A stretch of 64,000 nucleotides of DNA, taken from the NCBI GenBank assembly GCA_948099385.1, contig CANUEZ040000159.1, positions 7,148,501-7,212,500 of the forward strand. Reading direction: 5' to 3'. Source of the DNA: Fasciola hepatica (taxonomy: Eukaryota > Platyhelminthes > Trematoda > Plagiorchiida > Fasciolidae). The first letter of the stretch is position 1, and each line of letters starts with the position of its first letter. Below the pieces are notes generated by a model, which searched no databases, had not been told where the DNA came from, and worked only from the letters and a program-made list of their open reading frames with translations. This document shows, piece by piece, positions 11,581 through 26,500 of the stretch. Both the position numbers and the translations under genes were made by a program.

Positions 11581-14500
11581 CTGATGATTCCCAACAAGGA
11601 TGAAACAGCTGTACAGTGCTTCCATGCTTTTCAATGGTGAGTTGAGCGTTCAAGCTGCATGATGAATCATATCATATACAAATCTAATCTCCTACAACTC
11701 AATTGCAAACAGTAACCAAGCTGTGTAGGTTGTTCATAACGGAATGCCTTCGTTGTACTTAGGCCCCTACAGAGAAGTCATCCATCATAGGAGTGGATCG
11801 CTGTGTGGGAAGCGGGTTGTTACCGTTCAAAGCCAGTGACGGAAGGGTGCTATATCATGTAGTGTAGATGTTCAACGAACCGTTGAGAGCCAGCCCGGAT
11901 AGCCTTGTGGTTAAGGTGTTCGATTCACAATCGTTCACCCCGGATTCGAGTCCCCGTGGGGGCTCCATGGATTTGCACTGCTGATGATTCCCAACAAGGA
12001 TGAAACAGCTGTACAGTGCTTCCATGCTTTTCAATGGTGAGTTGAGCGTTCAAGCTGCATGATGAATCATATCATACACAAATCTAATCTCCTACAACTC
12101 AATTGCAAACAGTAACCAAGCTGTGTAGGTTGTTCATAACGGAATGCCTTCGTTGTACTTAGGCCATTAAGCAGAATTGGCCCATCATAGGAGTGGATCG
12201 CTGTGTGGGAAGCGGGTTGTTACCGTTCAAAGCCAGTGACGGAAGGGTGCTATATCATGTAGTGTAGATATTCAACAAACCATTGAAAGCCAGCCCGGAT
12301 AGCCTTGTGGTTAAGGTGTTTGATTCACAATCGTTCACCCCGGGTTCGAGTCCCCGTCGGGGCTCCATGGATGTGCACTGCTGATGATTCCCAACAAGGA
12401 TGAAACAGCTGTACAGTGCTTCCATGCTTTTCAATGGTGAGTTGAGCGTTCAAGCTGCATGATGAATCATATCATATACAAATCTAATCTCCTACAACTC
12501 AATTGAAAACAGTAAACAAGCTGTGTAGGTTGTTCATAACGGAATGCCTTCGTTGTATTTAGGCCATTAGGCAGAATTGGCCCATCATAGGAGTGGATCG
12601 CTGTGTGGGAAGCGGGTTGTTACCGTTCAAAGCCAGTGACGGAAGGGTGCTATATCATGTAGTGTAGATGTTCAACAAACCGTTGAGAGCCAGCCCGGAT
12701 AGCCTTGTGGTTAATGTGCTCGATTCACAATCGTTCACCCCGGATTCGAGTCCCCGTGGGGGCTCCATGGATGTGCACTGCTGATGATTCCCAACAAGGA
12801 TGAAACAGCTGTACAGTGCTTCCATGCTTTTCAATGGTGAGTTGAGCGTTCAAGCTGCATGATGAATCATATCATATACAAATCTAATCTCCTACAACTC
12901 AATTGCAAACAGTAACCAAGCTGTGTAGGTTGTTCATAACGGAATGCCTTCGTTGTACTTAGGCCCCTACAGAGAAGTCATCCATCATAGGAGTGGATCG
13001 CTGTGTGGGAAGCGGGTTGTTACCGTTCAAAGCCAGTGACGGAAGGGTGCTATATCATGTAGTGTAGATATTCAACAAACCATTGAAAGCCAGCCCGGGT
13101 AGCCTTGTGGTTAAGGTGTTCGATTCACAATCGTTCACCCAGGGTTCGAGTCCCCGTGGGTGCTCCATGGATGTGCACTGCTGATGATTCCCAACAAGGA
13201 TGAAACAGCTGTACAGTGCTTCCATGCTTTTCAATGGTGAGTTGAGCGTTCAAGCTGCATGATGAATCATATCATATACAAATCTAATCTCCTACAACTC
13301 AATTGCAAACAGTAACCAAGCTGTGTAGGTTGTTCATAACGGAATGCCTTCGTTGTATTTAGGCCATTAAGCAGAATTGGCCCATCATAGGAGTGGATCG
13401 CTGTGTGGGAAGCGGGTTGTTACCGTTCAAAGCCAGTGACGGAAGGGTGCTATATCATGTAGTGTAGATGTTCAACAAACCGTTGAGAGCCAGCCCGGAT
13501 AGCCTTGTGGTTAAGGTGTTCGATTCACAATCGTTCACCCCGGATTCGAGTCCCCGTGGGGGCTCCATGGATTTGCACTGCTGATGATTCCCAACAAGGA
13601 TGAAACAGCTGTACAGTGCTTCCATGCTTTTCAATGGTGAGTTGAGCGTTCAAGCTGCATGATGAATCATATCATACACAAATCTAATCTCCTACAACTC
13701 AATTGCAAACAGTAACCAAGCTGTGTAGGTTGTTCATAACGGAATGCCTTCGTTGTACTTAGGCCATTAAGCAGAATTGGCCCATCATAGGAGTGGATCG
13801 CTGTGTGGGAAGCGGGTTGTTACCGTTCAAAGCCAGTGACGGAAGGGTGCTATATCATGTAGTGTAGATATTCAACAAACCATTGAAAGCCAGCCCGGAT
13901 AGCCTTGTGGTTAAGGTGTTTGATTCACAATCGTTCACCCCGGGTTCGAGTCCCCGTCGGGGCTCCATGGATGTGCACTGCTGATGATTCCCAACAAGGA
14001 TGAAACAGCTGTACAGTGCTTCCATGCTTTTCAATGGTGAGTTGAGCGTTCAAGCTGCATGATGAATCATATCATATACAAATCTAATCTCCTACAACTC
14101 AATTGAAAACAGTAAACAAGCTGTGTAGGTTGTTCATAACGGAATGCCTTCGTTTATTTAGGCCATTAGGCAGAATTGGCCCATCATAGGAGTGGATCGC
14201 TGTGTGGGAAGCGGGTTGTTACCGTTCAAAGCCAGTGACGGAAGGGTGCTATATCATGTAGTGTAGATGTTCAACAAACCGTTGAGAGCCAGCCCGGATA
14301 GCCTTGTGGTTAATGTGCTCGATTCACAATCGTTCACCCCGGATTCGAGTCCCCGTGGGGGCTCCATGGATGTGCACTGCTGATGATTCCCAACAAGGAT
14401 GAAACAGCTGTACAGTGCTTCCATGCTTTTCAATGGTGAGTTGAGCGTTCAAGCTGCATGATGAATCATATCATATACAAATCTAATCTCCTACAACTCA

Positions 14501-14780
14501 ATTGCAAACAGTAACCAAGCTGTGTAGGTTGTTCATAACGGAATGCCTTCGTTGTACTTAGGCCCCTACAGAGAAGTCATCCATCATAGGAGTGGATCGC
14601 TGTGTGGGAAGCGGGTTGTTACCGTTCAAAGCCAGTGACGGAAGGGTGCTATATCATGTAGTGTAGATATTCAACAAACCATTGAAAGCCAGCCCGGGTA
14701 GCCTTGTGGTTAAGGTGTTCGATTCACAATCGTTCACCCAGGGTTCGAGTCCCCGTGGGTGCTCCATGGATGTGCACTGC
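11581..14780 (+). repeat. Four-unit higher-order repeat, 1.6-kb period, two copies
   Basis: Private variants recur exactly four units apart. GGATTTGCACTG is at 11969 and 13569. CATACACAAATC with ATTGAAAGCC and GTCGGGGCTCC appears in the units ending 12381 and 13981. ATTGAAAACAGTAAACAAG with TTAATGTGCTCG appears in those ending 12781 and 14380. CCCGGGTAGCC appears in those ending 13181 and 14780. The second copy differs by a 1-bp deletion near 14153. Confidence 0.85.
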
Positions 14781-16780
14781 TGATGATTCCCAACAAGGAT
14801 GAAACAGCTGTACAGTGCTTCCATGCTTTTCAATGGTGAGTTGAGCGTTCAAGCTGCATGATGAATCATATCATATACAAATCTAATCTCCTACAACTCA
14901 ATTGCAAACAGTAACCAAGCTGTGTAGGTTGTTCATAACGGAATGCCTTCGTTGTATTTAGGCCATTAAGCAGAATTGGCCCATCATAGGAGTGGATCGC
15001 TGTGTGGGAAGCGGGTTGTTACCGTTCAAAGCCAGTGACGGAAGGGTGCTATATCATGTAGTGTAGATGTTCAACAAACCGTTGAGAGCCAGCCCGGATA
15101 GCCTTGTGGTTAAGGTGTTCGATTCACAATCGTTCACCCCGGGTTCGAGTCCCAGTGGGGTCTCCATGGATGTGCACTGCTGATGATTCCCAACAAGGAT
15201 GAAACAGCTGTACAGTGCTTCCATGCTTTTCAATGGTGAGTTGAGCGTTCAAGCTGCATGATGAATCATATCATATACAAATCTAATCTCCTACAACTCA
15301 ATTGCAAACAGTAACCAAGCTGTGTAGGATGTTCATAACGGAATGCCTTCGTTGAACTTAGGCCCCTACAGAGAAGTCATCCATCATAGGAGTGGATCGC
15401 TGTGTGGGAAACGGGTTGTTACCGTTCAAAGCCAGTGACGGAAGGGTGCTATATCATGTAGTGTAGATGTTCAACAAACCGTTGAGAGCCAGCCCGGATA
15501 GCCTTGTGGTTAAGGTGTTCGATTCACAATCGTTCACCCCGGATTCGAGTCCCCGTGGGTGCTCCATGGATGTGCACTGCTGATGATTCCCAACAAGGAT
15601 GAAACAGCTGTACAGTGCTTCCATGCTTTTCAATGGTGAGTTGAGCGTTCAAGCTGCATGATGAATCATATCATATACAAATCTAATCTCCTACAACTCA
15701 ATTGCAAACAGTAACCAAGCTGTGTAGGTTGTTCATAACGGAATGCCTTCGTTGTACTTAGGCCCCTACAGAGAAGTCATCCATCATAGGAGTGGATCGC
15801 TGTGTGGGAAGCGGGTTGTTACCGTTCAAAGCCAGTGACGGAAGGGTGCTATATCATGTAGTGTAGATATTCAACAAACCATTGAAAGCCAGCCCGGGTA
15901 GCCTTGTGGTTAAGGTGTTCGATTCACAATCGTTCACCCAGGGTTCGAGTCCCCGTGGGTGCTCCATGGATGTGCACTGCTGATGATTCCCAACAAGGAT
16001 GAAACAGCTGTACAGTGCTTCCATGCTTTTCAATGGTGAGTTGAGCGTTCAAGCTGCATGATGAATCATATCATATACAAATCTAATCTCCTACAACTCA
16101 ATTGCAAACAGTAACCAAGCTGTGTAGGTTGTTCATAACGGAATGCCTTCGTTGTATTTAGGCCATTAAGCAGAATTGGCCCATCATAGGAGTGGATCGC
16201 TGTGTGGGAAGCGGGTTGTTACCGTTCAAAGCCAGTGACGGAAGGGTGCTATATCATGTAGTGTAGATGTTCAACAAACCGTTGAGAGCCAGCCCGGATA
16301 GCCTTGTGGTTAAGGTGTTCGATTCACAATCGTTCACCCCGGGTTCGAGTCCCAGTGGGGGCTCCATGGATGTGCACTGCTGATGATTCCCAACAAGGAT
16401 GAAACAGCTGTACAGTGCTTCCATGCTTTTCAATGGTGAGTTGAGCGTTCAAGCTGCATGATGAATCATATCATATACAAATCTAATCTCCTACAACTCA
16501 ATTGCAAACAGTAACCAAGCTGTGTAGGTTGTTCATAACGGAATGCCTTCGTTGAACTTAGGCCCCTACAGAGAAGTCATCCATCATAGGAGTGGATCGC
16601 TGTGTGGGAAGCGGGTTGTTACCGTTCAAAGCCAGTGACGGAAGGGTGCTATATCATGTAGTGTAGATGTTCAACAAACCGTTGAGAGCCAGCCCGGATA
16701 GCCTTGTGGTTAAGGTGTTCGATTCACAATCGTTCACCCCGGATTCGAGTCCCCGTGGGTGCTCCATGGATGTGCACTGC
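14381..16780 (+). repeat. Three-unit higher-order repeat, 1.2-kb period, two copies
   Basis: Three successive units are repeated in the same order. The first has ATTGAAAGCC and CCCGGGTAGCC (14690 and 15890). The second has the TTTAGGCCATTAAGC block and TCCCAGTGGGG (about 14957 and 16157). The third has GTTGAACTTAGG and CCGGATTCGAG (about 15353 and 16553). It overlaps the end of the four-unit repeat, so the two events shared a unit. Confidence 0.8.
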
Positions 16781-19700
16781 TGATGATTCCCAACAAGGAT
16801 GAAACAGCTGTACAGTGCTTCCATGCTTTTCAATGGTGAGTTGAGCGTTCAAGCTGCATGATGAATCATATCATACACAAATCTAATCTCCTACAACTCA
16901 ATTGCAAACAGTAACCAAGCTGTGTAGGTTGTTCATAACGGAATGCCTTCGTTGTACCCGGGCTATTAAGGAGAATTGGCCCATCATAGGAGTGGATCGC
17001 TGTGTGGGAAGCGGGTTGTTACCGTTCAAAGCCAGTGACGGAAGGGTGCTATATCATGTAGTGTAGATGTTCAACAAACCGTTGAGAGCCAGCCCGGATA
17101 GCCTTGTGGTTAAGGTGTTTGATTCACAATCGTTCACCCCGGGTTCGAGTCCCCGTGGGTGCTCCATGGATGTGCACTGCTGATGATTCCCAACAAGGAT
17201 GAAACAGCTGTACAGTGCTTCCATGCTTTGCAGTGGTGATTTGAGCGTTCAAGCTGCATGATGAATCATATCATATACAAATCTAATCTCCTACAACTCA
17301 ATTGCAAACAGTAACCAAGCTGTGTAGGTTGTTCATAACGGAATGCCTTCGTTGAACTTAGGCCCCTACAGAGAAGTCATCCATCATAGGAGTGGATCGC
17401 TGTGTGGGAAGCGGGTTGTTACCGTTCAAAGCCAGTGACGGAAGGGTGCTATATCATGTAGTGTAGATGTTCAACAAACCGTTGAGAGCCAGCCCGGATA
17501 GCCTTGTGGTTAAGGTGTTCGATTCACAATCGTTCACCCCGGGTTCGAGTCCCCGTGGGGGCTCCATGGATGTGCACTGCTGATGATTCCCAACAAGGAT
17601 GAAACAGCTGTACAGTGCTTCCATGCTTTTCAATGGTGAGTTGAGCGTTCAAGCTGCATGATGAATCATATCATATACAAATCTAATCTCCTACAACTCA
17701 ATTGCAAACAGTAACCAAGCTGTGTAGGTTGTTCATAACGGAATGCCTTCGTTGTACTTAGGCCCCTACAGAGAAGTCATCCATCATAGGAGTGGATCGC
17801 TGTGTGGGAAGCGGGTTGTTACCGTTCAAAGCCAGTGACGGAAGGGTGCTATATCATGTAGTGTAGATGTTCAACAAACCGTTGAGAGCCAGCCCGGATA
17901 GCCTTGTGGTTAAGGTGTTCGATTCACAATCGTTCACCCCGGGTTCGAGTCCCCGTGTGTGCTCCATGGATGTGCACTGCTGATGATTCCCAACAAGGAT
18001 GAAACAGCTGTACAGTGCTTCCATGCATTTTGATGGTGAGTTGAGCGTTCAAGCTGCATGATGAATCATATCATATACAAATCTAATCTCCTACAACTCA
18101 ATTGCAAACAGTAACCAAGCTGTGTAGGTTGATCATAACGGAATGCCTTCGTTGTACTTAGGCCCCTACAGAGAAGTCATCCATCATAGGAGTGGATCGC
18201 TGTGTGGGAAGCGGGTTGTTACCGTTCAAAGCCAGTGACGGAAGGGAGCTATATCATGTAGTGTAGATGTTCAAGAAACCGTTGAGAGCCAGCCCGGATA
18301 GCCTTGTGGTTAAGGTGTTCGATTCACAATCGTTCACCCCGGGTTCGAGTCCCCGTGTGTGCTCCATGGATGTGCACTGCTGATGATTTCCAACAAGGAT
18401 GAAACAGCTGTACAGTGCTTCCATGCTTTTCAATGGTGAGTTGAGCGTTCAAGCTGCATGATGAATCATATCATATACAAATCTAATCTCCTACAACTCA
18501 ATTGCAAACAGTAACCAAGCTGTGTAGGTTGTTCATAACGGAATGCGTTCGTTGTACTTAGGCCCCTACAGAGAAGTAATCCATCATAGGAGTGGATCGC
18601 TGTGTGGGAAGCGGGTTGTTACCGTTCAAAGCCAGTGACGGAAGGGTGCTATATCATGTAGTGTAGATGTTCAACAAACCGTTGAGAGCCAGCCCGGATA
18701 GCCTTGTGGTTAAGGTGTTCGATTCACAATCGTTCACCCCGGGTTCGAGTCCCCGTGTGTGCTCCATGGATGTGCACTGCTGATGATTTCCAACAAGGAT
18801 GAAACAGCTGTACAGTGCTTCCATGCTTTTCAATGGTGAGTTGAGCGTTCAAGCTGCATGATGAATCATATCATATACAAATCTAATCTCCTACAACTCA
18901 ATTGCAAACAGTAACCAAGCTGTGTAGGTTGTTCATAACGGAATGCCTTCGTTGTACTTAGGCCCCTACAGAGAAGTCATCCATCATAGGAGTGGATCGC
19001 TGTGTGGGAAGCGGGTTGTTACCGTTCAAAGCCAGTGACGGAAGGGTGCTATATCATGTAGTGTAGATGTTCAACAAACCGTTGAGAGCCAGCCCGGATA
19101 GCCTTGTGGTTAAGGTGTTCGATTCACAATCGTTCACCCAGGGTTCAAGTCCCCGTGGGGGCTCCATGGATGTGCACCGCTGATGATTCCCAACAAGGAT
19201 GAAACAGCTGTACAGTGCTTCCATGCTTTTCAATGGTGAGTTGAGCGTTCAAGCTGCATGATGAATCATATCATATACAAATCTAATCTCCTACAACTCA
19301 ATTGCAAACAGTAAACAAGCTGTGTAGGTTGTTCATAACGGAATGCCTTCGTTGTACTTAGGCCCCTACAGAGAATTCATCCATTATATGAGTCGATTGC
19401 TGTGTGGGAGGCGGGTTGTTACCGTTCAAAGCCAGTGACGGAAGGGTGCTATATCATGTAGTGTAGATGTTCAACAAACCGTTGAGAGCCAGCCCGGATA
19501 GCCTTGTGGTTAAGGTGCTCGATTCACAATCGTTCACCCAGGGTTCGATTCCCCGTGGGGGCTCCATGGATGTGCACTGCTGATGATTCCCAACAAGGAT
19601 GAAACAGCTGTACGGTGCTTCCATGCTTTTCAATGGTGAGTTGAGCGTTCAGGCTGCATGATGAATCATATCATATACAAATCTAATCTCCTACAACTCA

Positions 19701-20380
19701 ATTGCAAACAGTAACCAAGCTGTGTAGGTTGTTCATAACGGAATGCCTTCGTTGTACTTAGGCCCCTACAGAGAAGTCATCCATCATAGGAGTGGATCGC
19801 TGTGTGGGAAGCGGGTTGTTACCGTTCAAAGCCAGTGACGGAAGGGTGCTATATCATGTAGTGTAGATGTTCAACAAACCGTTGAGAGCCAGCCCGGATA
19901 GCCTTGTGGTTAAGGTGTTCGATTCACAATCGTTCACCCCGGGTTCGAGTCCTCGTGGGGGCTCCATGGATGTGCACCGCTGATGATTCCCAACAAGGAT
20001 GAAACAGCTGTACAGTGCTTCCATGCTTTTCAATGGTGAGTTGAGCGTTCAAGCTGCATGATGAATCATATCATATACAAATCTAATCTCCTACAACTCA
20101 ATTGCAAACAGTAACCAAGCTGTGTAGGTTGTTCATAACGGAATGCCTTCGTTGTACTTAGGCCCCTACAGAGAAGTCATCCATCATAGGAGTGGATCGC
20201 TGTGTGGGAAGCGGGTTGTTACCGTTCAAAGCCAGTGACGGAAGGGTGCTATATCATGTAGTGTAGATGTTCAACAAACCGTTGAGAGCCAGCCCGGATA
20301 GCCTTGTGGTTAAGGTGTTCGATTCACAATCGTTCACCCCGGGTTCGAGTCCCCGTGGGGGCTCGGTGGATGTGCACTGC

Positions 20381-23300
20381 TGATGATTCCCAACAAGGAT
20401 GAAACAGCTGTACAGTGCTTCCATGCTTTTCAATGGTGAGTTGAGCGTTCAAGCTGCATGATGAATCATATCATATACAAATCTAATCTCCTACAACTCA
20501 ATTGCAAACAGTAACCAAGCTGTGTAGGTTGTTCATAACGGAATGCCTTCGTTGTACTTAGGCCCCTACAGAGAAGTCATCCATCATAGGAGTGGATCGC
20601 TGTGTGGGAAGCGGGTTGTTACCGTTCAAAGCCAGTGACGGAAGGGTGCTATATCATGTAGTGTAGATGTTGAACAAACCGTTGAGAGCCAGCCCGGATA
20701 GCCTTGTGGTTAAGGTGTTCGATTCACAATCGTTCACCCCGGGTTCGAGTCCTTGTCGGGGCTCCATGGATTTGCACTGCTGATGATTCCCAACAAGGAT
20801 GAAACAGCTGTACAGTGCTTCCATGCTTTTCAATGGTGAGTTGAGCGTTCAAGCTGCATGATGAATCATATCATATACAAATCTAATCTCCTACAACTCA
20901 ATTGCAAACAGTAACCAAGCTGTGTAGGTTGTTCATAACGGAATGCCTTCGTTGAACTTAGGCCCCTACAGAGAAGTCATCCATCATAGGAGTGGATCGC
21001 TGTGTGGGAAGCGGGTTGTTACCGTTCAAAGCCAGTGACGGAAGGGTGCTATATCATGTAGTGTAGATGTTGAACAAACCGTTGAGAGCCAGCCCGGATA
21101 GCCTTGTGGTTAAGGTGTTTGATTCACAATCGTTCACCCCGGGTTCGAGTCCCCGTGGGGGCTCCATGGATGTGCACTGCTGATGATTCCCAACAAGGAT
21201 GAAACAGCTGTACAGTGCTTCCATGCATTTTGATGGTGAGTTGAGCGTTCAAGCTGCATGATGAATCATATCATATACAAATCTAATCTCCTACAACTCA
21301 ATTGCAAACAGTAACCAAGCTGTGTGGGTTGTTCATAACGGAATGCCTTCGTTGTACTTAGGCCCCTACAGAGAAGTCATCCATCATAGGAGTGGATCGC
21401 TGTGTGGGAAGCGGGTTGTTACCGTTCGAAGCCAGTGACGGAAGGGTGCTATATCATGTAGTGTAGATGTTCAACAAACCATTGAAAGCCAGCCCGGGTA
21501 GCCTTGTGGTTAAGGTGTTCGATTCACAATTGTTCACCCAGGGTTCGAGTCCCCGTGGGTGCTCCATGGATGTGCACTGCTGATGATTCCCAACAAGGAT
21601 GAAACGGCTGTACAGTGCTTCCATGCTTTTCAATGGTGAGTTGAGCGTTCAGGCTGCATGATGAATCATATCATATACAAATCTAATCTCCTACAACTCA
21701 ATTGCAAACAGTAACCAAGCTGTGTAGGTTGTTCATAACGGAATGCCTTCGTTGTACTTAGGCCCCTACAGAGAAGTCATCCATCATAGGAGTGGATCGC
21801 TGTGTGGGAAGCGGGTTGTTACCGTTCAAAGCCAGTGACGGAAGGGTGCTATATCATGTAGTGTAGATGTTCAACAAACCGTTGAGAGCCAACCCGGATA
21901 GCCTTGTGGTTAAGGTGTTCGATTCACAATCGTTCACCCCGGGTTCGAGTCCCCGTGTGTGCTCGGTGGATGTGCACAGCTGATGATTCCCAACAAGGAT
22001 GAAACAGCTGTACAGTGCTTCCATGCTTTTCAATGGTGAGTTGAGCGTTCAAGCTGCATGATGAATCATATCATATACAAATCTAATCTCCTACAACTCA
22101 ATTGCAAACAGTAACCAAGCTGTGTAGGTTGTTCATAACGGAATGCCTTCGTTGTACTTAGGCCCCTACAGAGAAGTCATCCATCATAGGAGTGGATCGC
22201 TGTGTGGGAAGCGGGTTGTTACCGTTCAAAGCCAGTGACGGAAGGGTGCTATATCATGTAGTGTAGATGTTGAACAAACCGTTGAGAGCCAGCCCGGATA
22301 GCCTTGTGGTTAAGGTGTTCGATTCACAATCGTTCACCCCGGGTTCGAGTCCTTGTCGGGGCTCCATGGATTTGCACTGCTGATGATTCCCAACAAGGAT
22401 GAAACAGCTGTACAGTGCTTCCATGCTTTTCAATGGTGAGTTGAGCGTTCAAGCTGCATGATGAATCATATCATATACAAATCTAATCTCCTACAACTCA
22501 ATTGCAAACAGTAACCAAGCTGTGTAGGTTGTTCATAACGGAATGCCTTCGTTGTACTTAGGCCCCTACAGAGAAGTCATCCATCATAGGAGTGGATCGC
22601 TGTGTGGGAAGCGGGTTGTTACCGTTCAAAGCCAGTGACGGAAGGGTGCTATATCATGTAGTGTAGATGTTGAACAAACCGTTGAGAGCCAGCCCGGATA
22701 GCCTTGTGGTTAAGGTGTTTGATTCACAATCGTTCACCCCGGGTTCGAGTCCCCGTCGGGGCTCCATGGATGTGCACTGCTGATGATTCCCAACAAGGAT
22801 GAAACAGCTGTACAGTGCTTCCATGCATTTTGATGGTGAGTTGAGCGTTCAAGCTGCATGATGAATCATATCATATACAAATCTAATCTCCTACAACTCA
22901 ATTGCAAACAGTAACCAAGCTGTGTGGGTTGTTCATAACGGAATGCCTTCGTTGTACTTAGGCCCCTACAGAGAAGTCATCCATCATAAGAGTGGATCGC
23001 TGTGTGGGAAGCGGGTTGTTACCGTTCGAAGCCAGTGACGGAAGGGTGCTATATCATGTAGTGTAGATGTTCAACAAACCGTTGAGAGCCAGCCCGGATA
23101 GCCTTGTGGTTAAGGTGTTTGATTCACAATCGTTCACCCCGGGTTCGAGTCCCCGTGGGTGCTCCATGGATGTGCACTGCTGATGATTCCCAACAAGGAT
23201 GAAACGGCTGTACAGTGCTTCCATGCTTTTCAATGGTGAGTTGAGCGTTCAGGCTGCATGATGAATCATATCATATACAAATCTAATCTCCTACAACTCA

Positions 23301-23580
23301 ATTGCAAACAGTAACCAAGCTGTGTAGGTTGTTCATAACGGAATGCCTTCGTTGTACTTAGGCCCCTACAGAGAAGTCATCCATCATAGGAGTGGATCGC
23401 TGTGTGGGAAGCGGGTTGTTACCGTTCAAAGCCAGTGACGGAAGGGTGCTATATCATGTAGTGTATATGTTGAACAAACCGTTGAGAGCCAACCCGGATA
23501 GCCTTGTGGTTAAGGTGTTCGATTCACAATCGTTCACCCAGGGTTCGAGTCCCCGTGTGTGCTCGGTGGATGTGCACTGC
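20381..23580 (+). repeat. Four-unit higher-order repeat, 1.6-kb period, two copies
   Basis: Diagnostic variants recur 1,600 bp apart. CTTGTCGGGGCTCC with GGATTTGCAC is at about 20753 and 22353. GTGTGGGTTGTTC is at about 21323 and 22923. GAAACGGCTGTAC is at about 21601 and 23201. GCTCGGTGGATG is at 21961 and 23561, and also at the left edge, 20361. The copies differ by several point changes, so this duplication is older than the 805-bp dimers. Confidence 0.8.
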
Positions 23581-26500
23581 TGATGATTCCCAACAAGGAT
23601 GAAACAGCTGTACAGTGCTTCCATGCTTTTCAATGGTGAGTTGAGCGTTCAAGCTGCATGATGAATCATATCATATACAAATCTAATCTCCTACAACTCA
23701 ATTGCAAACAGTAACCAAGCTGTGTAGGTTGTTCATAACGGAATGCCTTCGTTGTACTTAGGCCCCTACAGAGAAGTCATCCATCATAGGAGTGGATCGC
23801 TGTGTGGGAAGCGGGTTGTTACCGTTCAAACCCGGTGACGGAAGGGTGCTATATCATGTAGTGTAGATGTTCAACAAACCGTTGAGAGCCAGCCCGGATA
23901 GCCTTGTGGTTAAGGTGTTCGATTCTTAACCGTTCAATCAAAACCTTCTCCGAATCCCCGTGGGTGCTCCATGGATGTGCACTGCTGATGATTCCCAACA
24001 AGGATGAAACAGCTGTACAGTGCTTCCATGCTTTTCAATGGTGAGTTGAGCGTTCAAGCTGCATGATGAATCATATCATATACAAATCTAATCTCCTACA
24101 ACTCAATTGCAAACAGTAACCAAGCTGTGTAGGTTGTTCATAACGGAATGCCTTCGTTGTACTTAGGCCCCTACAGAGAAGTCATCCATCATAGGAGTGG
24201 ATCGCTGTGTGGGAAGCGGGTTGTTACCGTTCAAAGCCAGTGACGGAAGGGTGCTATATCATGTAGTGTAGATGTTCAACAAACCGTTGAGAGCCAGCCC
24301 GGATAGCCTTGTGGTTAAGGTGTTCGATTCACAATCGTTCACCCCGGGTTCGAGTCCCCGTGGGTGCTCCATGGATGTGCACTGCTGATGATTCCCAACA
24401 AGGATGAAACAGCTGTACAGTGCTTCCATGCTTTTCAATGGTGAGTTGAGCGTTCAAGCTGCATGATGAATCATATCATATACAAATCTAATCTCCTACA
24501 ACTCAATTGCAAACAGTAACCAAGCTGTGTAGGTTGTTCATAACGGAATGCCTTCGTTGTACTTAGGCCCCTACAGAGAAGTCATCCATCATAGGAGTGG
24601 ATCGCTGTGTGGGAAGCGGGTTGTTACCGTTCAAAGCCAGTGACGGAAGGGTGCTATATCATGTAGTGTAGATGTTCAACAAACCGTTGAGAGCCAGCCC
24701 GGATAGCCTTGTGGTTAATGTTTTCGATTCACAATCGTTCACCCCGGATTCGAGTCCCCGTGGGGGCTCCATGGATGTGCACTGCTGATGATTCCCAACA
24801 AGGATGAAACAGCTGTACAGTGCTTCCATGCTTTTCAATGGTGAGTTGAGCGTTCAAGCTGCATGATGAATCATATCATATACAAATCTAATCTCCTACA
24901 ACTCAATTGCAAACAGTAACCAAGCTGTGTAGGTTGTTCATAACGGAATGCCTTCGTTGTACTTAGGCCCCTACAGAGAAGTCATCCATCATAGGAGTGG
25001 ATCGCTGTGTGGGAAGCGGATTGTTACCGTTCAAAGCCAGTGACGGAAGGGTGCTATATCATGTAGTGTAGATGTTCAACAAACCGTTGAGAGCCAGCCC
25101 GGATAGCCTTGTGGTTAGGGTGTTTGATTCACAATCGTTCACCCCGGGTTCGAGTCCCCGTGGGTGCTCCATGGATGTGCACTGCTGATGATTCCCAACA
25201 AGGATGAAACAGCTGTACAGTGCTTCCATGCTTTTCAATGGTGAGTTGAGCGTTCAAGCTGCATGATGAATCATATCATATACAAATCTAATCTCCTACA
25301 ACTCAATTGCAAACAGTAACCAAGCTGTGTAGGTTGTTCATAACGGAATGCCTTCGTTGTACTTAGGCCCCTACAGAGAAGTCATCCATCATAGGAGTGG
25401 ATCGCTGTGTGGGAAGCGGGTTGTTACCGTTCAAAGCCAGTGACGGAAGGGTGCTATATCATGTAGTGTAGATGTTCAACAAACCGTTGAGAGCCAGCCC
25501 GGATAGCCTTGTGGTTAAGGTGTTCGATTCACAATCGTTCACCCCGGGTTCGAGTCCCCGTCGGGGCTCCATGGATGTGCACCGCTGATGATTCCCAACA
25601 AGGATGAAACAGCTGTACAGTGCTTCCATGCTTTTCAATGGTGAGTTGAGCGTTCAAGCTCCATGATGAATCATATCATATACAAATCTAATCTCCTACA
25701 ACTCAATTGCAAACAGTAACCAAGCTGTGTAGGTTGTTCATAACGGAATGCCTTCGTTGTACTTAAGCCCCTACAGAGAAGTCATCCATCATAGGAGTGG
25801 ATCGCTGTGTGGGAAGCGGGTTGTTACCGTTCAAAGCCAGTGACGGAAGGGTGCTATATCATGTAGTGTAGATGTTCAACAAACCGTTGAGAGCCAGCCC
25901 GGATAGCCTTGTGGTTAAGGTGTTCGATTCACAATCGTTCACCCCGGGTTCGAGTCCCAGTGGGGGCTCCATGGATGTGCACTGCTGATGATTCCCAACA
26001 AGGATGAAACAGCTGTACAGTGCTTCCATGCTTTTCAATGGTGAGTTGAGCGTTCAAGCTGCATGATGAATCATATCATATACAAATCTAATCTCCTACA
26101 ACTCAATTGCAAACAGTAACCAAGCTGTGTAGGTTGTTCATAACGGAATGCGTTCGTTGTACTTAGGCCCCTACAGAGAAGTCATCCATCATAGGAGTGG
26201 ATCGCTGTGTGGGAAGCGGGTTGTTACCGTTCAAAGCCAGTGACGGAAGGGTGCTATATCATGTAGTGTAGATGTTCAACAAACCGTTGAGAGCCAGCCC
26301 GGATAGCCTTGTGGTTAAGGTGTTCGATTCACAATCGTTCACCCCGGGTTCGAGTCCCCGTGGGTGCTCCATGGATGTGCACAGCTGATGATTCCCAACA
26401 AGGATGAAACAGCTGTACAGTGCTTCCATGCTTTTCAATGGTGAGTTGAGCGTTCAAGCTGCATGATGAATCATATCATATACAAATCTAATCTCCTACA

